DNA of 51,886 bases from the NCBI GenBank assembly GCA_016787485.1, contig JAEUUL010000022.1, forward strand, positions 1 through 51,886, given 5' to 3'. The first letter of the stretch is position 1; every line of letters starts with the position of its first letter. Source of the stretch: Bacteroidota bacterium. Its GTDB lineage: Bacteria; Bacteroidota; Bacteroidia; NS11-12g; UBA955. Under the pieces are notes generated by a model. The model saw nothing but the letters and a program-made list of their open reading frames with translations. It was not told the DNA's origin and did no database searches. The position numbers and the translations under genes were made by a program. Positions 1-7,727 of the stretch are shown here, one piece after another.

Positions 1-50
1 AATTCATGGGTTATTCAACCAATTTTATCAATAACATTCATTGAATTCAT

Positions 51-143
51 GAGACCAACCAGCCTATTCGTCCTGGAACCAGGTGGTTGGTCGTATCTGT
101 GGTTGGTCTCACTCCGCTTCGCTGTGCAAAGACCGAACCACAG
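51..143. repeat. Hairpin-rich REP/MITE-like element
   Basis: Nested inverted repeats are visible. GAGACCAACC (51-60) pairs perfectly with GGTTGGTCTC (101-110). Inside it ACCAACCA (54-61) pairs with TGGTTGGT (84-91), and CCTGG/CCAGG (72-76/79-83) forms a central stem. CTGTGGTTGGTCT (97-109) pairs with AGACCGAACCACAG (130-143) with one extra base. The element abuts a gene remnant on its right. The ACCAACC/GGTTGGT arms resemble the hairpins beside the transposase at 50374-50895. No terminal direct repeat or transposase gene is visible here. Confidence 0.55.
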
Positions 144-148
144 GAGTA

Positions 149-256
149 GGATGGTGGATCGTACAAATCATTTACTTCGGGCGCAAATACTGTCCGGCGC
201 GTGGACACAACCCTCTGGAATGCCCTATCTGCAGCGTGGTGGGATGCAGGGAATAA
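149..256 (+). pseudogene. 3' remnant, possibly of an endonuclease III-like (HhH-GPD) gene
   Basis: The plus-strand frame ending at TAA 254-256 encodes a cysteine-rich tail containing FGRKYCPARGHNPLECPIC followed by SVVGC. Its cysteine spacing (C-x9-C-x2-C-x4-C) resembles the C-terminal iron-sulfur loop of Nth-type DNA glycosylases, though it differs from the E. coli Nth spacing. The frame stays open upstream only to a TGA at 50-52, and that upstream part is the hairpin repeat at 51-143, not glycosylase. The body of the gene is therefore missing here. It converges on the MoxR gene with an 8-base gap. The family assignment is tentative; any Cys-rich C-terminus could look similar. Confidence 0.35.
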
Positions 257-264
257 CCTTTTGA

Positions 265-1218
265 TTAAAGCAAGCGGCGTACGATCTCGTCGTTGCTGAT
301 ACCTTCCGCCTCTGCCTTGTAATTGCGCACCAGGCGATGCCGCAATACATTGGCGGCTACCGCCCGCACATCTTCCACATCGGGACTGAATTTGCCCTGC
401 ATCAGCGCATGGCATTTGGCACCCAGCACCAAAAACTGACCCGCACGCGGACCAGCACCATAACTCACAAATTCGTTTACGACTGCATGCGCTTTTTCAG
501 TTCCGGGACGGGTTTTCTGAACGAGTTCCACAATGTATTCATACACATGGTCTGTAACCGGAACCCGCCGCACCAGATGCTGATATTTCACTATGTCTGC
601 AGCGCTAAGCACCTTCTCCGGCTCGGTTTCCCCGTCTCCGGTCGTGTTTTTCAGAATCTGCATTTCTTCAGCAAAAGCAGGGTAGTCCAGTACAATATTC
701 TGCATAAACCGGTCCAGTTGGGCTTCGGGCAGCGGATAGGTCCCTTCCTGTTCGATGGGGTTCTGCGTTGCCAGCACAAAAAAGGGTTTCGGCAATTCGT
801 AGTGGTGTCCTGCAACTGTCACATTCCGTTCCTGCATGGCTTCCAGCAGGGCAGCCTGAGTTTTTGGAGGTGTACGGTTAATCTCATCCGCCAGTACAAT
901 ATTTGCAAACAGAGGTCCTTTTACAAACCGGAATTTGCGTTCCTCATCCAGAATTTCGTTGCCGGTGATATCGCCGGGCATCAGATCCGGGGTAAACTGA
1001 ATGCGGTTGAAACTCATATCCAGCGCCTGAGCAACGGTTTTCACCAGCAGCGTTTTGGCCAGCCCGGGCACACCTACCAGCAACACGTGTCCGTTGCAGA
1101 AAATACTGGTAAGCACGCCCTGTACCACCGCTTCCTGACCCACAATGGTGCGGCCTATTTCTGTACTCAGTTTTTGTACTCCGGCCTGAAAACCGGCTAC
1201 CAATTCTCTGTCGTCCAT
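265..1218 (-). CDS. MoxR-family AAA+ ATPase
   Basis: A cytoplasmic AAA+ ATPase of the MoxR type, a family that acts as chaperone for assembly or activation of other proteins. Walker A is GVPGLAKT (about residues 49-56), Walker B IVLADEIN (107-113) and sensor 1 ATQNP (150-154). The C-terminal helical lid is present, with an arginine-containing GPRAG motif. The length of about 317 residues is normal. I chose the ATG at 1218 because it overlaps the stop of the upstream gene as TAATG, a typical coupling arrangement. An in-frame ATG at 1242 would add eight residues overlapping that gene. No DUF58 or von Willebrand partner follows; the gene is last in a run with two parvulin-type genes, so a link to envelope protein quality control is possible but inferred. 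Confidence 0.9.
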   Translation of the reverse strand: MDDRELVAGFQAGVQKLSTEIGRTIVGQEAVVQGVLTSIFCNGHVLLVGVPGLAKTLLVKTVAQALDMSFNRIQFTPDLMPGDITGNEILDEERKFRFVKGPLFANIVLADEINRTPPKTQAALLEAMQERNVTVAGHHYELPKPFFVLATQNPIEQEGTYPLPEAQLDRFMQNIVLDYPAFAEEMQILKNTTGDGETEPEKVLSAADIVKYQHLVRRVPVTDHVYEYIVELVQKTRPGTEKAHAVVNEFVSYGAGPRAGQFLVLGAKCHALMQGKFSPDVEDVRAVAANVLRHRLVRNYKAEAEGISNDEIVRRLL

Positions 1219-2567
1219 TAGTTTGTGCTCTCCCATTTCCATAATTCAGGGCAAGATATAAAATCGCGGTTTATGCGGATATACGTTTGTTTGCGGTTCT
1301 TTTCCACCCAGGTATCCAGGGCTTGCTGTTTCTTATCGGCCTCGGCCTCCAGTTGTATGCGGCTGTAATCCTGTATCAGATTGGCTTCATGCGGGGCTAT
1401 CATGGATTTGAGATACACCATGCGGTACACCTGACGGCCATCCTGGGTCAGGGTAAGTTTTGCCTCGGAAAACTCACCCGGTTTCAGTTTGTCCACCACC
1501 TGTTTGATTTCCGATGGCAATGCGTCGAATACAATCCGCTGTAATCCGGTATTTTCATCATTCAGAAAACCACAGTACCCGCGATTGCTAAGCTCAGTAC
1601 TGCCATATTTTTTCACCGCATCGCACCAGGTGATTTGCTTTTCATTCAGGAGATAAAAAATGCTGTCCATGCGGGCCATTACCACGGCATAGTCTGCACT
1701 TGTATTTTCTGCACGGATAAGAATGTGCCGCGCAATAACCCGTTCGCCCTTGCGTTTTACCAGCTTCATCAGGTGATACCCGAAACTGGACTCAAATACC
1801 TCACTCAGGCTGTCGGGTTTCATTTTAAAGGCCATCCGTTCAAATTCAGGCACCATCTCACCACGGCCAAATTCAGGCAATAAACCTCCATTGTCCTTGC
1901 TGCCCGGATCCATGGAATAGGCACGGGCCAGTTTTTCAAAACTCTCTCCCCTCTGTATTCGCGCTTTCAACTCCTGCAACTGGGATTTGGCAAAATCCTT
2001 TGCCTCCTGCGATACCGGTGGCTCAATAATCAGCTGGGCCACTTCCACTTCAGTAGGGATCAGTGGCAAACTGTCTTTGGGTATATTCTCGTAGAACTGT
2101 TTTACCTCCTGCGGACTGATTTTGATATTGGATGTCACCTTGGTCTCCATCTCCTGTGTAAGGAGTTGTTCCTTCATCTTCGGACGTATTTCTTCCCTGT
2201 ACTCACTGATGGTTTTACCCAGGTAGCGTTCCAACTCAGCCTGACTGCCAGCCTGCCTTTGGAAATACCGCAACCGGTTGTCTATTTCCGCGTCTATACG
2301 GTCTTCTGCCAGTGGCAAACTGTCCAGTTCTGCCTGATTGAGCAACAACCGCTTGGTGATCAGCCTGCGCAAAATGAGACAATACAACTGGCTGCTGTCG
2401 CCGGCAATGGGCTCCCGCATAAACTGGGCTTTCTCTGTCTCAAAATCGCTGCGCAGCACAATTTTGTCACCCACCACCGCCAGTATGCCGTCCACATGTT
2501 GTACCTGTCCCTGCAGGGAAATACAGGACAATGCGACAGCGGTAAAAGCAATAAAAAATCTTTTCAA
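1218..2567 (-). CDS. SurA-like periplasmic peptidylprolyl isomerase
   Basis: Predicted periplasmic chaperone and prolyl isomerase for outer-membrane protein biogenesis. An N-terminal signal peptide (KRFFIAFTAVALSCISLQG) precedes a SurA-N-like segment (VDGILAVVGDKIVLRSDFE). A parvulin domain lies at about 170-275, containing DPGSKDNGGLLPEFGRG and SSFGYHLMKL. A second, more divergent parvulin-like unit begins at RHILIRAEN. The longest frame starts with a TTG at 2585, but that TTG is part of the -7 box TACTTTTG (2583-2590). The next TTG, at 2567, gives a clean signal peptide and a sensible leader, so I prefer it. No ATG is available nearby. The gene shares its TAA with the MoxR start and follows a second parvulin gene upstream. 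Confidence 0.88.
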   Translation of the reverse strand: MKRFFIAFTAVALSCISLQGQVQHVDGILAVVGDKIVLRSDFETEKAQFMREPIAGDSSQLYCLILRRLITKRLLLNQAELDSLPLAEDRIDAEIDNRLRYFQRQAGSQAELERYLGKTISEYREEIRPKMKEQLLTQEMETKVTSNIKISPQEVKQFYENIPKDSLPLIPTEVEVAQLIIEPPVSQEAKDFAKSQLQELKARIQRGESFEKLARAYSMDPGSKDNGGLLPEFGRGEMVPEFERMAFKMKPDSLSEVFESSFGYHLMKLVKRKGERVIARHILIRAENTSADYAVVMARMDSIFYLLNEKQITWCDAVKKYGSTELSNRGYCGFLNDENTGLQRIVFDALPSEIKQVVDKLKPGEFSEAKLTLTQDGRQVYRMVYLKSMIAPHEANLIQDYSRIQLEAEADKKQQALDTWVEKNRKQTYIRINRDFISCPELWKWESTN

Positions 2568-2582
2568 AGCAGGATTAATACG

Positions 2583-2590
2583 CAAAAGTA
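2583..2590 (-). promoter_or_regulatory. -7 box TACTTTTG of the surA-like gene
   Basis: On the minus strand TACTTTTG matches the Bacteroidota -7 consensus TAnnTTTG. It overlaps the first possible TTG start and so argues for the TTG at 2567. No clear -33 TTG was identified. Confidence 0.55.
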
Positions 2591-2612
2591 CGGCTGAATG
2601 TTACCAGACCGG

Positions 2613-4700
2613 TTATTTCGCCAGCCGTTTCTTCAGTTCATTCAGTACCGGCTCGTTTACCTCCACGGTGTACTTGCTTTTCAGGGCATCCATCCATTCC
2701 TTTTCCAGCGTTTCCTGATATTTACTGGCAACGGGTCCCCGGGTCTCACTCAGGGTTTTGCTGCTGGCAGGCAAAAACTTCACAACCTTCACCACAACCC
2801 AGTCTTTGCCTATCTTATTCAGTGTATACACCTTGTCGGACTTTGCACGGTATTTGGGATCAGCAAACAAGGTTTCCAGGATACGCTTGTCAGGGAAGAG
2901 GAAAGAGTCTGCCAGTTCGTACTTACCAATACGGAAATCCAGATTCAGCTGGTTGGTTTTATTCTCAGCCCTGCGAATGCTGTCTGCCGCAATTTTCTTG
3001 CGTACAGATTTTGCTACCCGGTTCATGATATCCTGACTGGCACACAAATAAATTTCAGCGTCGAAGCGGTCGCCCCAGGTATAGTCCGTTTTGTGCTGGT
3101 TATAAAATTTATCCAGACCCACACTGTCCGTGTTCGCTTTTTCCCACACCAGTTCCTGCATGCGGTTGAACATGAGAATGCCTTCGCGGTATTCCTGATA
3201 AATGTTACGGAACTCGGCAGATTTCTCTTCCAGATGCGCATCCTGATATGTTACACAATTTTTGCTCACCCAGGCTTTGTACTGGGTATTCAGGTGTTCA
3301 GCCACATTGCCGGTTACAGGACGCGAAATGGATTCCAGTTCGGTGGCAAATTCTCCCACCGTATAATTTTTCCCGCCCAGAACATAGAGGTTCAGATCCA
3401 ACAGTGGCTGTTGCAGGTTGCGCGTGGCTTTAATCGTTTCCTGGGTTTTTGCACCACGTGCATACATCGGCAATCCGGCTTTTTTAAATGTGCCTTTGAT
3501 GTATGTGCTGTCCAGGCTGCTCTCCAGCGCTTTCAATGCTTCAGGATATTCTTTGAAACCGTTTTCAGCTTTTACCTTTTCTACCAGCGCGTCTACAGAC
3601 TTCTGGGCACGGCGGTCACCCTGCACCTGGTTTTTCAACACCACACGCATTTGCTCGAACGGACCCAGAGGACGAACAGCCACTTTTTGCAAAATATGCC
3701 AGCCATAAGAGGTTTGGAAGGGTTCGCAAATGTCTCCGGGGTTGCTCAGTGAGAACCCTTTGTCTACCCATTTCTGGCGGTCCAGGTCACCAATGAACTG
3801 CGTGGCGGATACAAAATCCATTTCCCCGTCCTGATAACGGCTGTTGTAATCCTCACTGTAATTGCGGGCCATAGAAGCCAGTGTGCTTTCACCGCTTTTC
3901 AGGCGCTGATAAATTTCGTTGATTTTTGCCTTTACCGCATCTGCTGTTGCTTCAGGCGTTGTTCCTACGCGCAACATCAGATGGCGCATTTTGATTTCAC
4001 CCCGGTTGGCGCGTTTGTCGGTCACCTTCAGAATATGGTAGCCAAATTCCGTGCGGAAAATGCGGGAAACCGAACCCATGGGTGTATTGTAAGCCATGTT
4101 TTCAAAGGGATAAACTACTTGCAGGGCGGTCATATAACCGAGGTTGCCTCCGTTGTCTTTGCTACCAGGGTCATCGCTGTTTTCGCGGGCAAGAGATTCA
4201 AAGGCCGAAGGATCTTTCAGCAACTGGTCTCCTATATTTTTAATTTTGTTAAAAGCAATCAGGGTATCGGCAGGACCAGCATCCGGGGCAATGGTGATTA
4301 ATATGTGTGAAACAGCCAGTTCCCATTGCAGGCGGTCGTAGGCTTCCTTTATCAGGGCATCGGTTACCTCCCGGTCATAGAGGTAATTACGGGCCAACTG
4401 GTCGCGGTACATTTGCAGTTCATCGCGGTAGTTGCGCGCCGTATCCAGGCCTGCATCATGTGCATCCTGTATTTTCAGTTTGAATTTGATGTACAGGTCC
4501 AGATACTCATCGATCTGGGCAGCAGTAATTTTCTCGTCTTCCAGGTTGATGTTTTTCAGGAACTGACGTTCGAATTCATCTACCGTAACCTTGTTGCCGG
4601 CAGCTGTAAAAATAACCGAACGCGGATCCTGAGCCTTTAACCCGAAAGTGGTAACCAACAGAAACAATCCAATCAGTACTTTAAAAGCGGAGGTATTCAT
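2613..4700 (-). CDS. Parvulin-type peptidylprolyl isomerase, two PpiC domains
   Basis: Secreted or periplasmic isomerase of about 695 residues, expected to assist folding of exported proteins. A signal peptide (NTSAFKVLIGLFLLVTTFGLKAQ) is followed by a SurA-N-like segment. Two tandem parvulin domains lie at about 130-227 (VSHILITIAP to FGYHILKV, with DPGSKDNGGNLGYMTA) and 238-341 (MRHLMLRVG to YGWHILQKV). A long C-terminal region has no recognised domain. The frame is open 30 codons further up, but the ATG at 4700 gives the signal peptide and sits 18 bases after a TACTTTTG box. It is the first of three same-strand genes (this one, the surA-like gene, MoxR); only 45 bases separate it from the next start. 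Confidence 0.9.
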   Translation of the reverse strand: MNTSAFKVLIGLFLLVTTFGLKAQDPRSVIFTAAGNKVTVDEFERQFLKNINLEDEKITAAQIDEYLDLYIKFKLKIQDAHDAGLDTARNYRDELQMYRDQLARNYLYDREVTDALIKEAYDRLQWELAVSHILITIAPDAGPADTLIAFNKIKNIGDQLLKDPSAFESLARENSDDPGSKDNGGNLGYMTALQVVYPFENMAYNTPMGSVSRIFRTEFGYHILKVTDKRANRGEIKMRHLMLRVGTTPEATADAVKAKINEIYQRLKSGESTLASMARNYSEDYNSRYQDGEMDFVSATQFIGDLDRQKWVDKGFSLSNPGDICEPFQTSYGWHILQKVAVRPLGPFEQMRVVLKNQVQGDRRAQKSVDALVEKVKAENGFKEYPEALKALESSLDSTYIKGTFKKAGLPMYARGAKTQETIKATRNLQQPLLDLNLYVLGGKNYTVGEFATELESISRPVTGNVAEHLNTQYKAWVSKNCVTYQDAHLEEKSAEFRNIYQEYREGILMFNRMQELVWEKANTDSVGLDKFYNQHKTDYTWGDRFDAEIYLCASQDIMNRVAKSVRKKIAADSIRRAENKTNQLNLDFRIGKYELADSFLFPDKRILETLFADPKYRAKSDKVYTLNKIGKDWVVVKVVKFLPASSKTLSETRGPVASKYQETLEKEWMDALKSKYTVEVNEPVLNELKKRLAK

Positions 4701-4718
4701 ACTTTTTTTCACGAACCG

Positions 4719-4726
4719 CAAAAGTA
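4719..4726 (-). promoter_or_regulatory. -7 box TACTTTTG of the PpiC-type gene
   Basis: Minus-strand TACTTTTG fits TAnnTTTG and ends 18 bases before the chosen ATG at 4700. A good -33 element at standard spacing is not obvious. Confidence 0.55.
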
Positions 4727-4870
4727 CACATATTGTACCAATCTCATTTTTGGCCAACCCAAGCCTTGCAAAACGCTGACATATTGACATTTAAAAAAGC
4801 TATATCCGGTTTCACCCCTTAGATACATTTCAGGCTTTCAGGGTTCAGTATCCATCAGGCTTCCACCATC

Positions 4871-4884
4871 CCCTCTTGAGAGGG
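4871..4884. repeat. Short hairpin in a 245-base gene-free gap
   Basis: CCCTCT and AGAGGG pair around a TG loop. The sequence continues with G/C-rich text ending in GGGGTGTGCTTGC near 4935. This resembles a common Bacteroidota intergenic repeat (CCTCTTGAGAGG followed by GGGTGTG) in decayed form. No T-run follows on either strand, so it is not a convincing terminator. Apart from the promoter at 4719-4726, nothing else was seen between 4701 and 4945. Confidence 0.35.
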
Positions 4885-4945
4885 AGAAATCCTCTGCCAT
4901 GCTGCGCAAGGCAACCCGCCGGGGTGTGCTTGCTTCTTATTCAAA

Positions 4946-5749
4946 TCACCGTTTCAATACCTCAGCCTGCCCTGCTGAAGCCTTTTCCTCCATGGCCATA
5001 GCTGCCCCTACTGCACCGTTGATGGGCGCCACCACCCAGTCCAGCACATAAATCATAGACATCAGGTTAAAGGCCAGTCCCATCCCCGCGAGTTCCCATT
5101 TGCGGCTGCGCATGAGCTGTACACTGGCCCCCATACCCAGTTTGCGCCGTTCGGCCACATAGTCATACAGACTGAAACCCATAAAATAACAATTGAATCC
5201 AAACAGGGCCACTGTAACCAACGGCGCCAGTACCGGGATAAAAAAGGACACAATAAATCCAAGAATCATGAGACCCAGTTCCAGAAACAGGTTGCGAAGG
5301 GTAATGAGCACCCCACGCCAGGCATCGTGCAGCAACTGGGCCAGTGAAAACGGGTAAGACTTGCCGGTGATGATTTCCTCGGTTTTTTCAGAGAGGTAGG
5401 CCAGCAGCGGAGAGCAGAGAATGAGAATTACATACTTTGTGATGCGGCCCAGAATGTACCACAGCATAATTTTAATGGCCACCGCAGCGGTAAACTGCAG
5501 TCCGGTTGTGAGCCAGCCACGCACCGTATCCCATTTGCCGCCCGTACCCGCAGGAGCAGCCTTACCCAGCAGAGTATCCAGCCAGCCTTCGATTACGGGC
5601 TGCAACAACCCGCTGATGCTGATGGTAAGCCATACCACCATGATAATCCATAACAACAGGGGCACCAGGTACCAGCCTGCCAGGCGGTGACGGAAGATGA
5701 AACCGAAGGCCCGGAAGAAGGAGGTAAAGCCTTTAAACAAATCCGACAT
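4946..5749 (-). CDS. EI24 domain membrane protein (CysZ-like)
   Basis: Integral membrane protein of 267 residues. Hydrophobic segments lie near residues 25-50 (WYLVPLLLWIIMVVWLTISI), 85-105, 108-120, 150-185 and 220-245. The N-terminal FKGFTSFFRAFGFIFRHRLAGWYLVPLLLW and the central AYLSEKTEEIITGK segment fit the EI24/CysZ family. In Proteobacteria that family includes a sulfate permease. No sulfate-assimilation gene is nearby, so the substrate cannot be inferred. The ATG at 5749 is preceded by CATCTTTG, one base off the -7 consensus. It stands alone, followed by a 245-base gap before the PpiC-type gene. Confidence 0.75.
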   Translation of the reverse strand: MSDLFKGFTSFFRAFGFIFRHRLAGWYLVPLLLWIIMVVWLTISISGLLQPVIEGWLDTLLGKAAPAGTGGKWDTVRGWLTTGLQFTAAVAIKIMLWYILGRITKYVILILCSPLLAYLSEKTEEIITGKSYPFSLAQLLHDAWRGVLITLRNLFLELGLMILGFIVSFFIPVLAPLVTVALFGFNCYFMGFSLYDYVAERRKLGMGASVQLMRSRKWELAGMGLAFNLMSMIYVLDWVVAPINGAVGAAMAMEEKASAGQAEVLKR

Positions 5750-5997
5750 AGTAGCAAAGATGAGAAAAAATCAGGGTTGCGCAAGGGGGGCATTTTCGTC
5801 CGAACAGTGACCTATCCGGTCAGAATATTAACGTGACTACTACATACCTGTAAAACAAAAATGGGGTCTTGGTTTATTACAAAAAGAATAGTAGAATCGT
5901 GTAAATTAAAATGATAAATATCTGTACAAATACGAATTTATTATTGATTCAGACCTGGTATGATAAACAATGAAATCAGATAAATTGCAGGCTTCCT
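5750..5997. other. Intergenic region without recognisable genes
   Basis: AT-rich 248-base spacer between the divergent EI24 and transposase genes. No ORF, tRNA or strong hairpin was seen. A weak -7-like TAAATTGC lies shortly before the transposase ATG. Confidence 0.4.
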
Positions 5998-6609
5998 ATG
6001 ACCCAAAAACCTATGAAAGAAAGAAAACCCAATCGTTTGAAGGGATTTGATTATGCCACATCTGCCCTGTATTTCATCACATCATGTGTTCAGGGCAGAA
6101 TCAATTGTTTTGGCAAAATCCATAATGGGGAAATGCATTGCAGTCCTTATGGGAAAATTGCACAGAACCAATGGGAATGGTTGCAACAACAATACACATA
6201 CATTGTATCTCATGCATTCGTGGTCATGCCCGACCATATCCATGCGGTTATAGAAATTACAAATCCGGTTCATCCTGTAGGGTCAGGTCGCGACCTGACC
6301 CTACAACAACCATTACGCGACCTGACCCTACAACAACCATCACACGACCTGACCCTACAGGATGAACCCACCAAAATAAAATCATTGTCGGAATTAATAG
6401 GTGCATATAAAACCACCACGTCCAAATGCATCCACCAGGCCGGATTTCCGGAATTCAAATGGCAGCGATCCTTTCACGACCACATTATTCGCAATGCGGC
6501 GGAATATCAACGCATTATCCGCTACATCCTCACAAATCCACAACGCTGGAATGAAGAAACTCTGAACACAACAAAATCCGGAATATCGGGAAATAAAATT
6601 CAAGCGTGA
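5998..6609 (+). CDS. REP-associated Y1 (IS200-like) transposase
   Basis: Single-strand-DNA transposase of the HUH/Y1 class, RAYT type, 203 residues. The HUH motif is MPDHIHAVIEI (about 81-91). The likely catalytic tyrosine is in SELIGAYKTTTSK (about 130-142). The typical C-terminal motif is RSFHDHIIRNAAEYQRIIRYILTNPQRW in pattern. Between HUH and Tyr the protein carries three copies of a nine-residue repeat (RDLTLQQPL, RDLTLQQPS, HDLTLQDEP). These are encoded by a 27-base DNA repeat with long inverted repeats (separate entry). No terminal inverted repeats or target duplications are visible, which fits a domesticated RAYT rather than an IS. The stop codon lies inside a hairpin (6602-6620). Confidence 0.88.
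   Translation: MTQKPMKERKPNRLKGFDYATSALYFITSCVQGRINCFGKIHNGEMHCSPYGKIAQNQWEWLQQQYTYIVSHAFVVMPDHIHAVIEITNPVHPVGSGRDLTLQQPLRDLTLQQPSHDLTLQDEPTKIKSLSELIGAYKTTTSKCIHQAGFPEFKWQRSFHDHIIRNAAEYQRIIRYILTNPQRWNEETLNTTKSGISGNKIQA
6267..6368. repeat. Palindromic repeat array inside the transposase gene
   Basis: Three direct copies start at 6291, 6318 and 6345 (period 27 bases, nine codons); the first two share cgacctgaccctacaacaac. The first copy is the right arm of a perfect 30-base palindrome, 6276-6305, centred on TCGCGA. In addition a 24-base arm at 6267-6290 is an exact reverse complement of 6345-6368, so the array can fold as one long hairpin. The whole stays in frame. It looks like REP units captured within their own transposase gene. 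Confidence 0.9.
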
Positions 6610-6638
6610 ATTTCACGCTTAAACAGCTTGTTTTTTAT
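6602..6638 (+). terminator. Hairpin over the transposase stop codon, possible terminator
   Basis: AAGCGTGAA (6602-6610) and TTCACGCTT (6612-6620) form a perfect nine-pair stem with one central base; the TGA stop (6607-6609) is inside it. A T-run (about 6631-6636) follows 10 bases later, further than in a classical intrinsic terminator. It could equally be a REP recognition hairpin. Confidence 0.45.
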
Positions 6639-6656
6639 TCAGTCCAAAAAAGAAAA

Positions 6657-7652
6657 TTACCCCTCCTGAATCATCCCCCACAGCTTGTCTTTCAGCTCTG
6701 AGATGCCTTTTTCGGCGACGGAGGAAATAAAAAGCAGAGGGGTTTTGGTATCGAATTCAGCACGTATGGCTTGTTCCAGTTCGGCGTCCAGCATATCGCT
6801 TTTGCTGATGGCAATCAGTCGCTTTTTATACAGCAATTCCTCATTGAACAGTTCCAACTCTCTCAGCAGGGTTTCATATTCCTGACGGTGGTTTTTGCTG
6901 TCGGCCGGGAGAAGGAACAACAAGACGGCGTTCCGTTCAATGTGCCGCAGAAACCGGTGTCCCAGCCCTTTGCCGGCATGAGCCCCTTCGATAATTCCCG
7001 GAATATCAGCCACCACAAAACTGCGGTAGTCGCGGTACTTCACCACACCCAGATTGGGCACCAGGGTGGTAAAGGGGTAGTCGGCTATTTCCGGTTTGGC
7101 TGCAGAAATCACACTCAGCAGTGTACTTTTTCCTGCATTCGGGAAACCCACCAAACCCACATCGGCCAGCACTTTCAGCTCCAGTACAATCCATTGCTCT
7201 ATGCCGGGGCCACCGGGCTGGGCGTGCGTTGGTGCCTGGTTGGTCGAAGTTTTAAACTGCCAGTTACCCAGTCCGCCCCGGCCGCCAGGAACCAGTACTT
7301 TCTTTTCTCCCTCTTCGGTTATCTCAAAGAGGTATTCCATGGTTTCGGCATCGCGGGCAACGGTGCCCAGGGGCACTTCAAGAATCTGGCTTTCGCCGTC
7401 GCGGCCGGTCATATTCGCAGCCTGTCCGTTCACCCCGTCTTCGGCAATGACATGTTTGCGGTACTTGAGGTGCAGCAGGGTCCACAGTTGGGGGTTGCCC
7501 TTAAGTATGATATCACCACCCTTGCCGCCATCTCCGCCATCCGGGCCGCCCTTGGGATTGCCCTTGGTGCGGTTGAAGTGCATGCTGCCGGCACCGCCCT
7601 TGCCACTACGGCAACAAATCTTCACATAATCAATAAAATTGGAATCGGCCAT
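6657..7652 (-). CDS. GTPase ObgE/CgtA
   Basis: Ribosome-associated essential GTPase acting in 50S maturation and stress control. The N-terminal Obg fold is glycine-rich (about 1-158, [14 protein letters not shown] and [10 protein letters not shown]). The GTPase domain has G1 GFPNAGKST (169-177), switch I with TTLVPNLG, G3 DIPG (216-219), G4 SKSD (283-286) and G5-like SSVAEKG (310-316). At 331 residues it lacks the C-terminal extension found in some Obg proteins. The ATG at 7652 is chosen because translation from there begins with the family pattern NFIDYVKI; 42 upstream codons are open but cross into the divergent promoter region. Divergent from the ABC-F gene with 75 bases between starts. 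Confidence 0.96.
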   Translation of the reverse strand: MADSNFIDYVKICCRSGKGGAGSMHFNRTKGNPKGGPDGGDGGKGGDIILKGNPQLWTLLHLKYRKHVIAEDGVNGQAANMTGRDGESQILEVPLGTVARDAETMEYLFEITEEGEKKVLVPGGRGGLGNWQFKTSTNQAPTHAQPGGPGIEQWIVLELKVLADVGLVGFPNAGKSTLLSVISAAKPEIADYPFTTLVPNLGVVKYRDYRSFVVADIPGIIEGAHAGKGLGHRFLRHIERNAVLLFLLPADSKNHRQEYETLLRELELFNEELLYKKRLIAISKSDMLDAELEQAIRAEFDTKTPLLFISSVAEKGISELKDKLWGMIQEG

Positions 7653-7659
7653 GCGGCTG

Positions 7660-7667
7660 CAAAGGTA
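7660..7667 (-). promoter_or_regulatory. -7 box TACCTTTG of obgE
   Basis: Minus-strand TACCTTTG matches TAnnTTTG and lies seven bases before the obgE ATG, implying an extremely short or absent 5' leader. Confidence 0.6.
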
Positions 7668-7706
7668 GGGCAGAACAGGCAGCCTGCGGGTACATGGATC
7701 CACGCT

Positions 7707-7714
7707 TACCTTTG
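7707..7714 (+). promoter_or_regulatory. -7 box TACCTTTG of the ABC-F gene
   Basis: The plus-strand copy of the same octamer lies 13 bases before the ABC-F ATG. Together with the obgE box it forms a symmetrical divergent promoter in a 75-base intergene. No clear -33 TTG. Confidence 0.6.
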
Positions 7715-7727
7715 CAACTCTGCTGCA

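Noticed and set aside
337..1221. Long plus-strand ORF opposite the MoxR gene
   Set aside because: Antisense shadow of a clear MoxR ATPase; no family pattern and unlikely composition.
4871..4935. Hairpin considered as a terminator for the EI24 gene
   Set aside because: No U-tract follows on the minus strand and the stem is only six pairs.
6276..6368. Repeat array considered as a CRISPR
   Set aside because: Units are 27 bases, contiguous, in frame and without variable spacers.
7096..7629. Plus-strand ORF opposite obgE
   Set aside because: Low-complexity Ser/Pro product produced by the Gly-rich Obg coding strand; shadow.
6795..7652. Obg G4 motif SKSD instead of NKxD considered as a defect
   Set aside because: Lys and Asp that contact guanine are kept; S for N at this position appears tolerated in related sequences as far as I recall.
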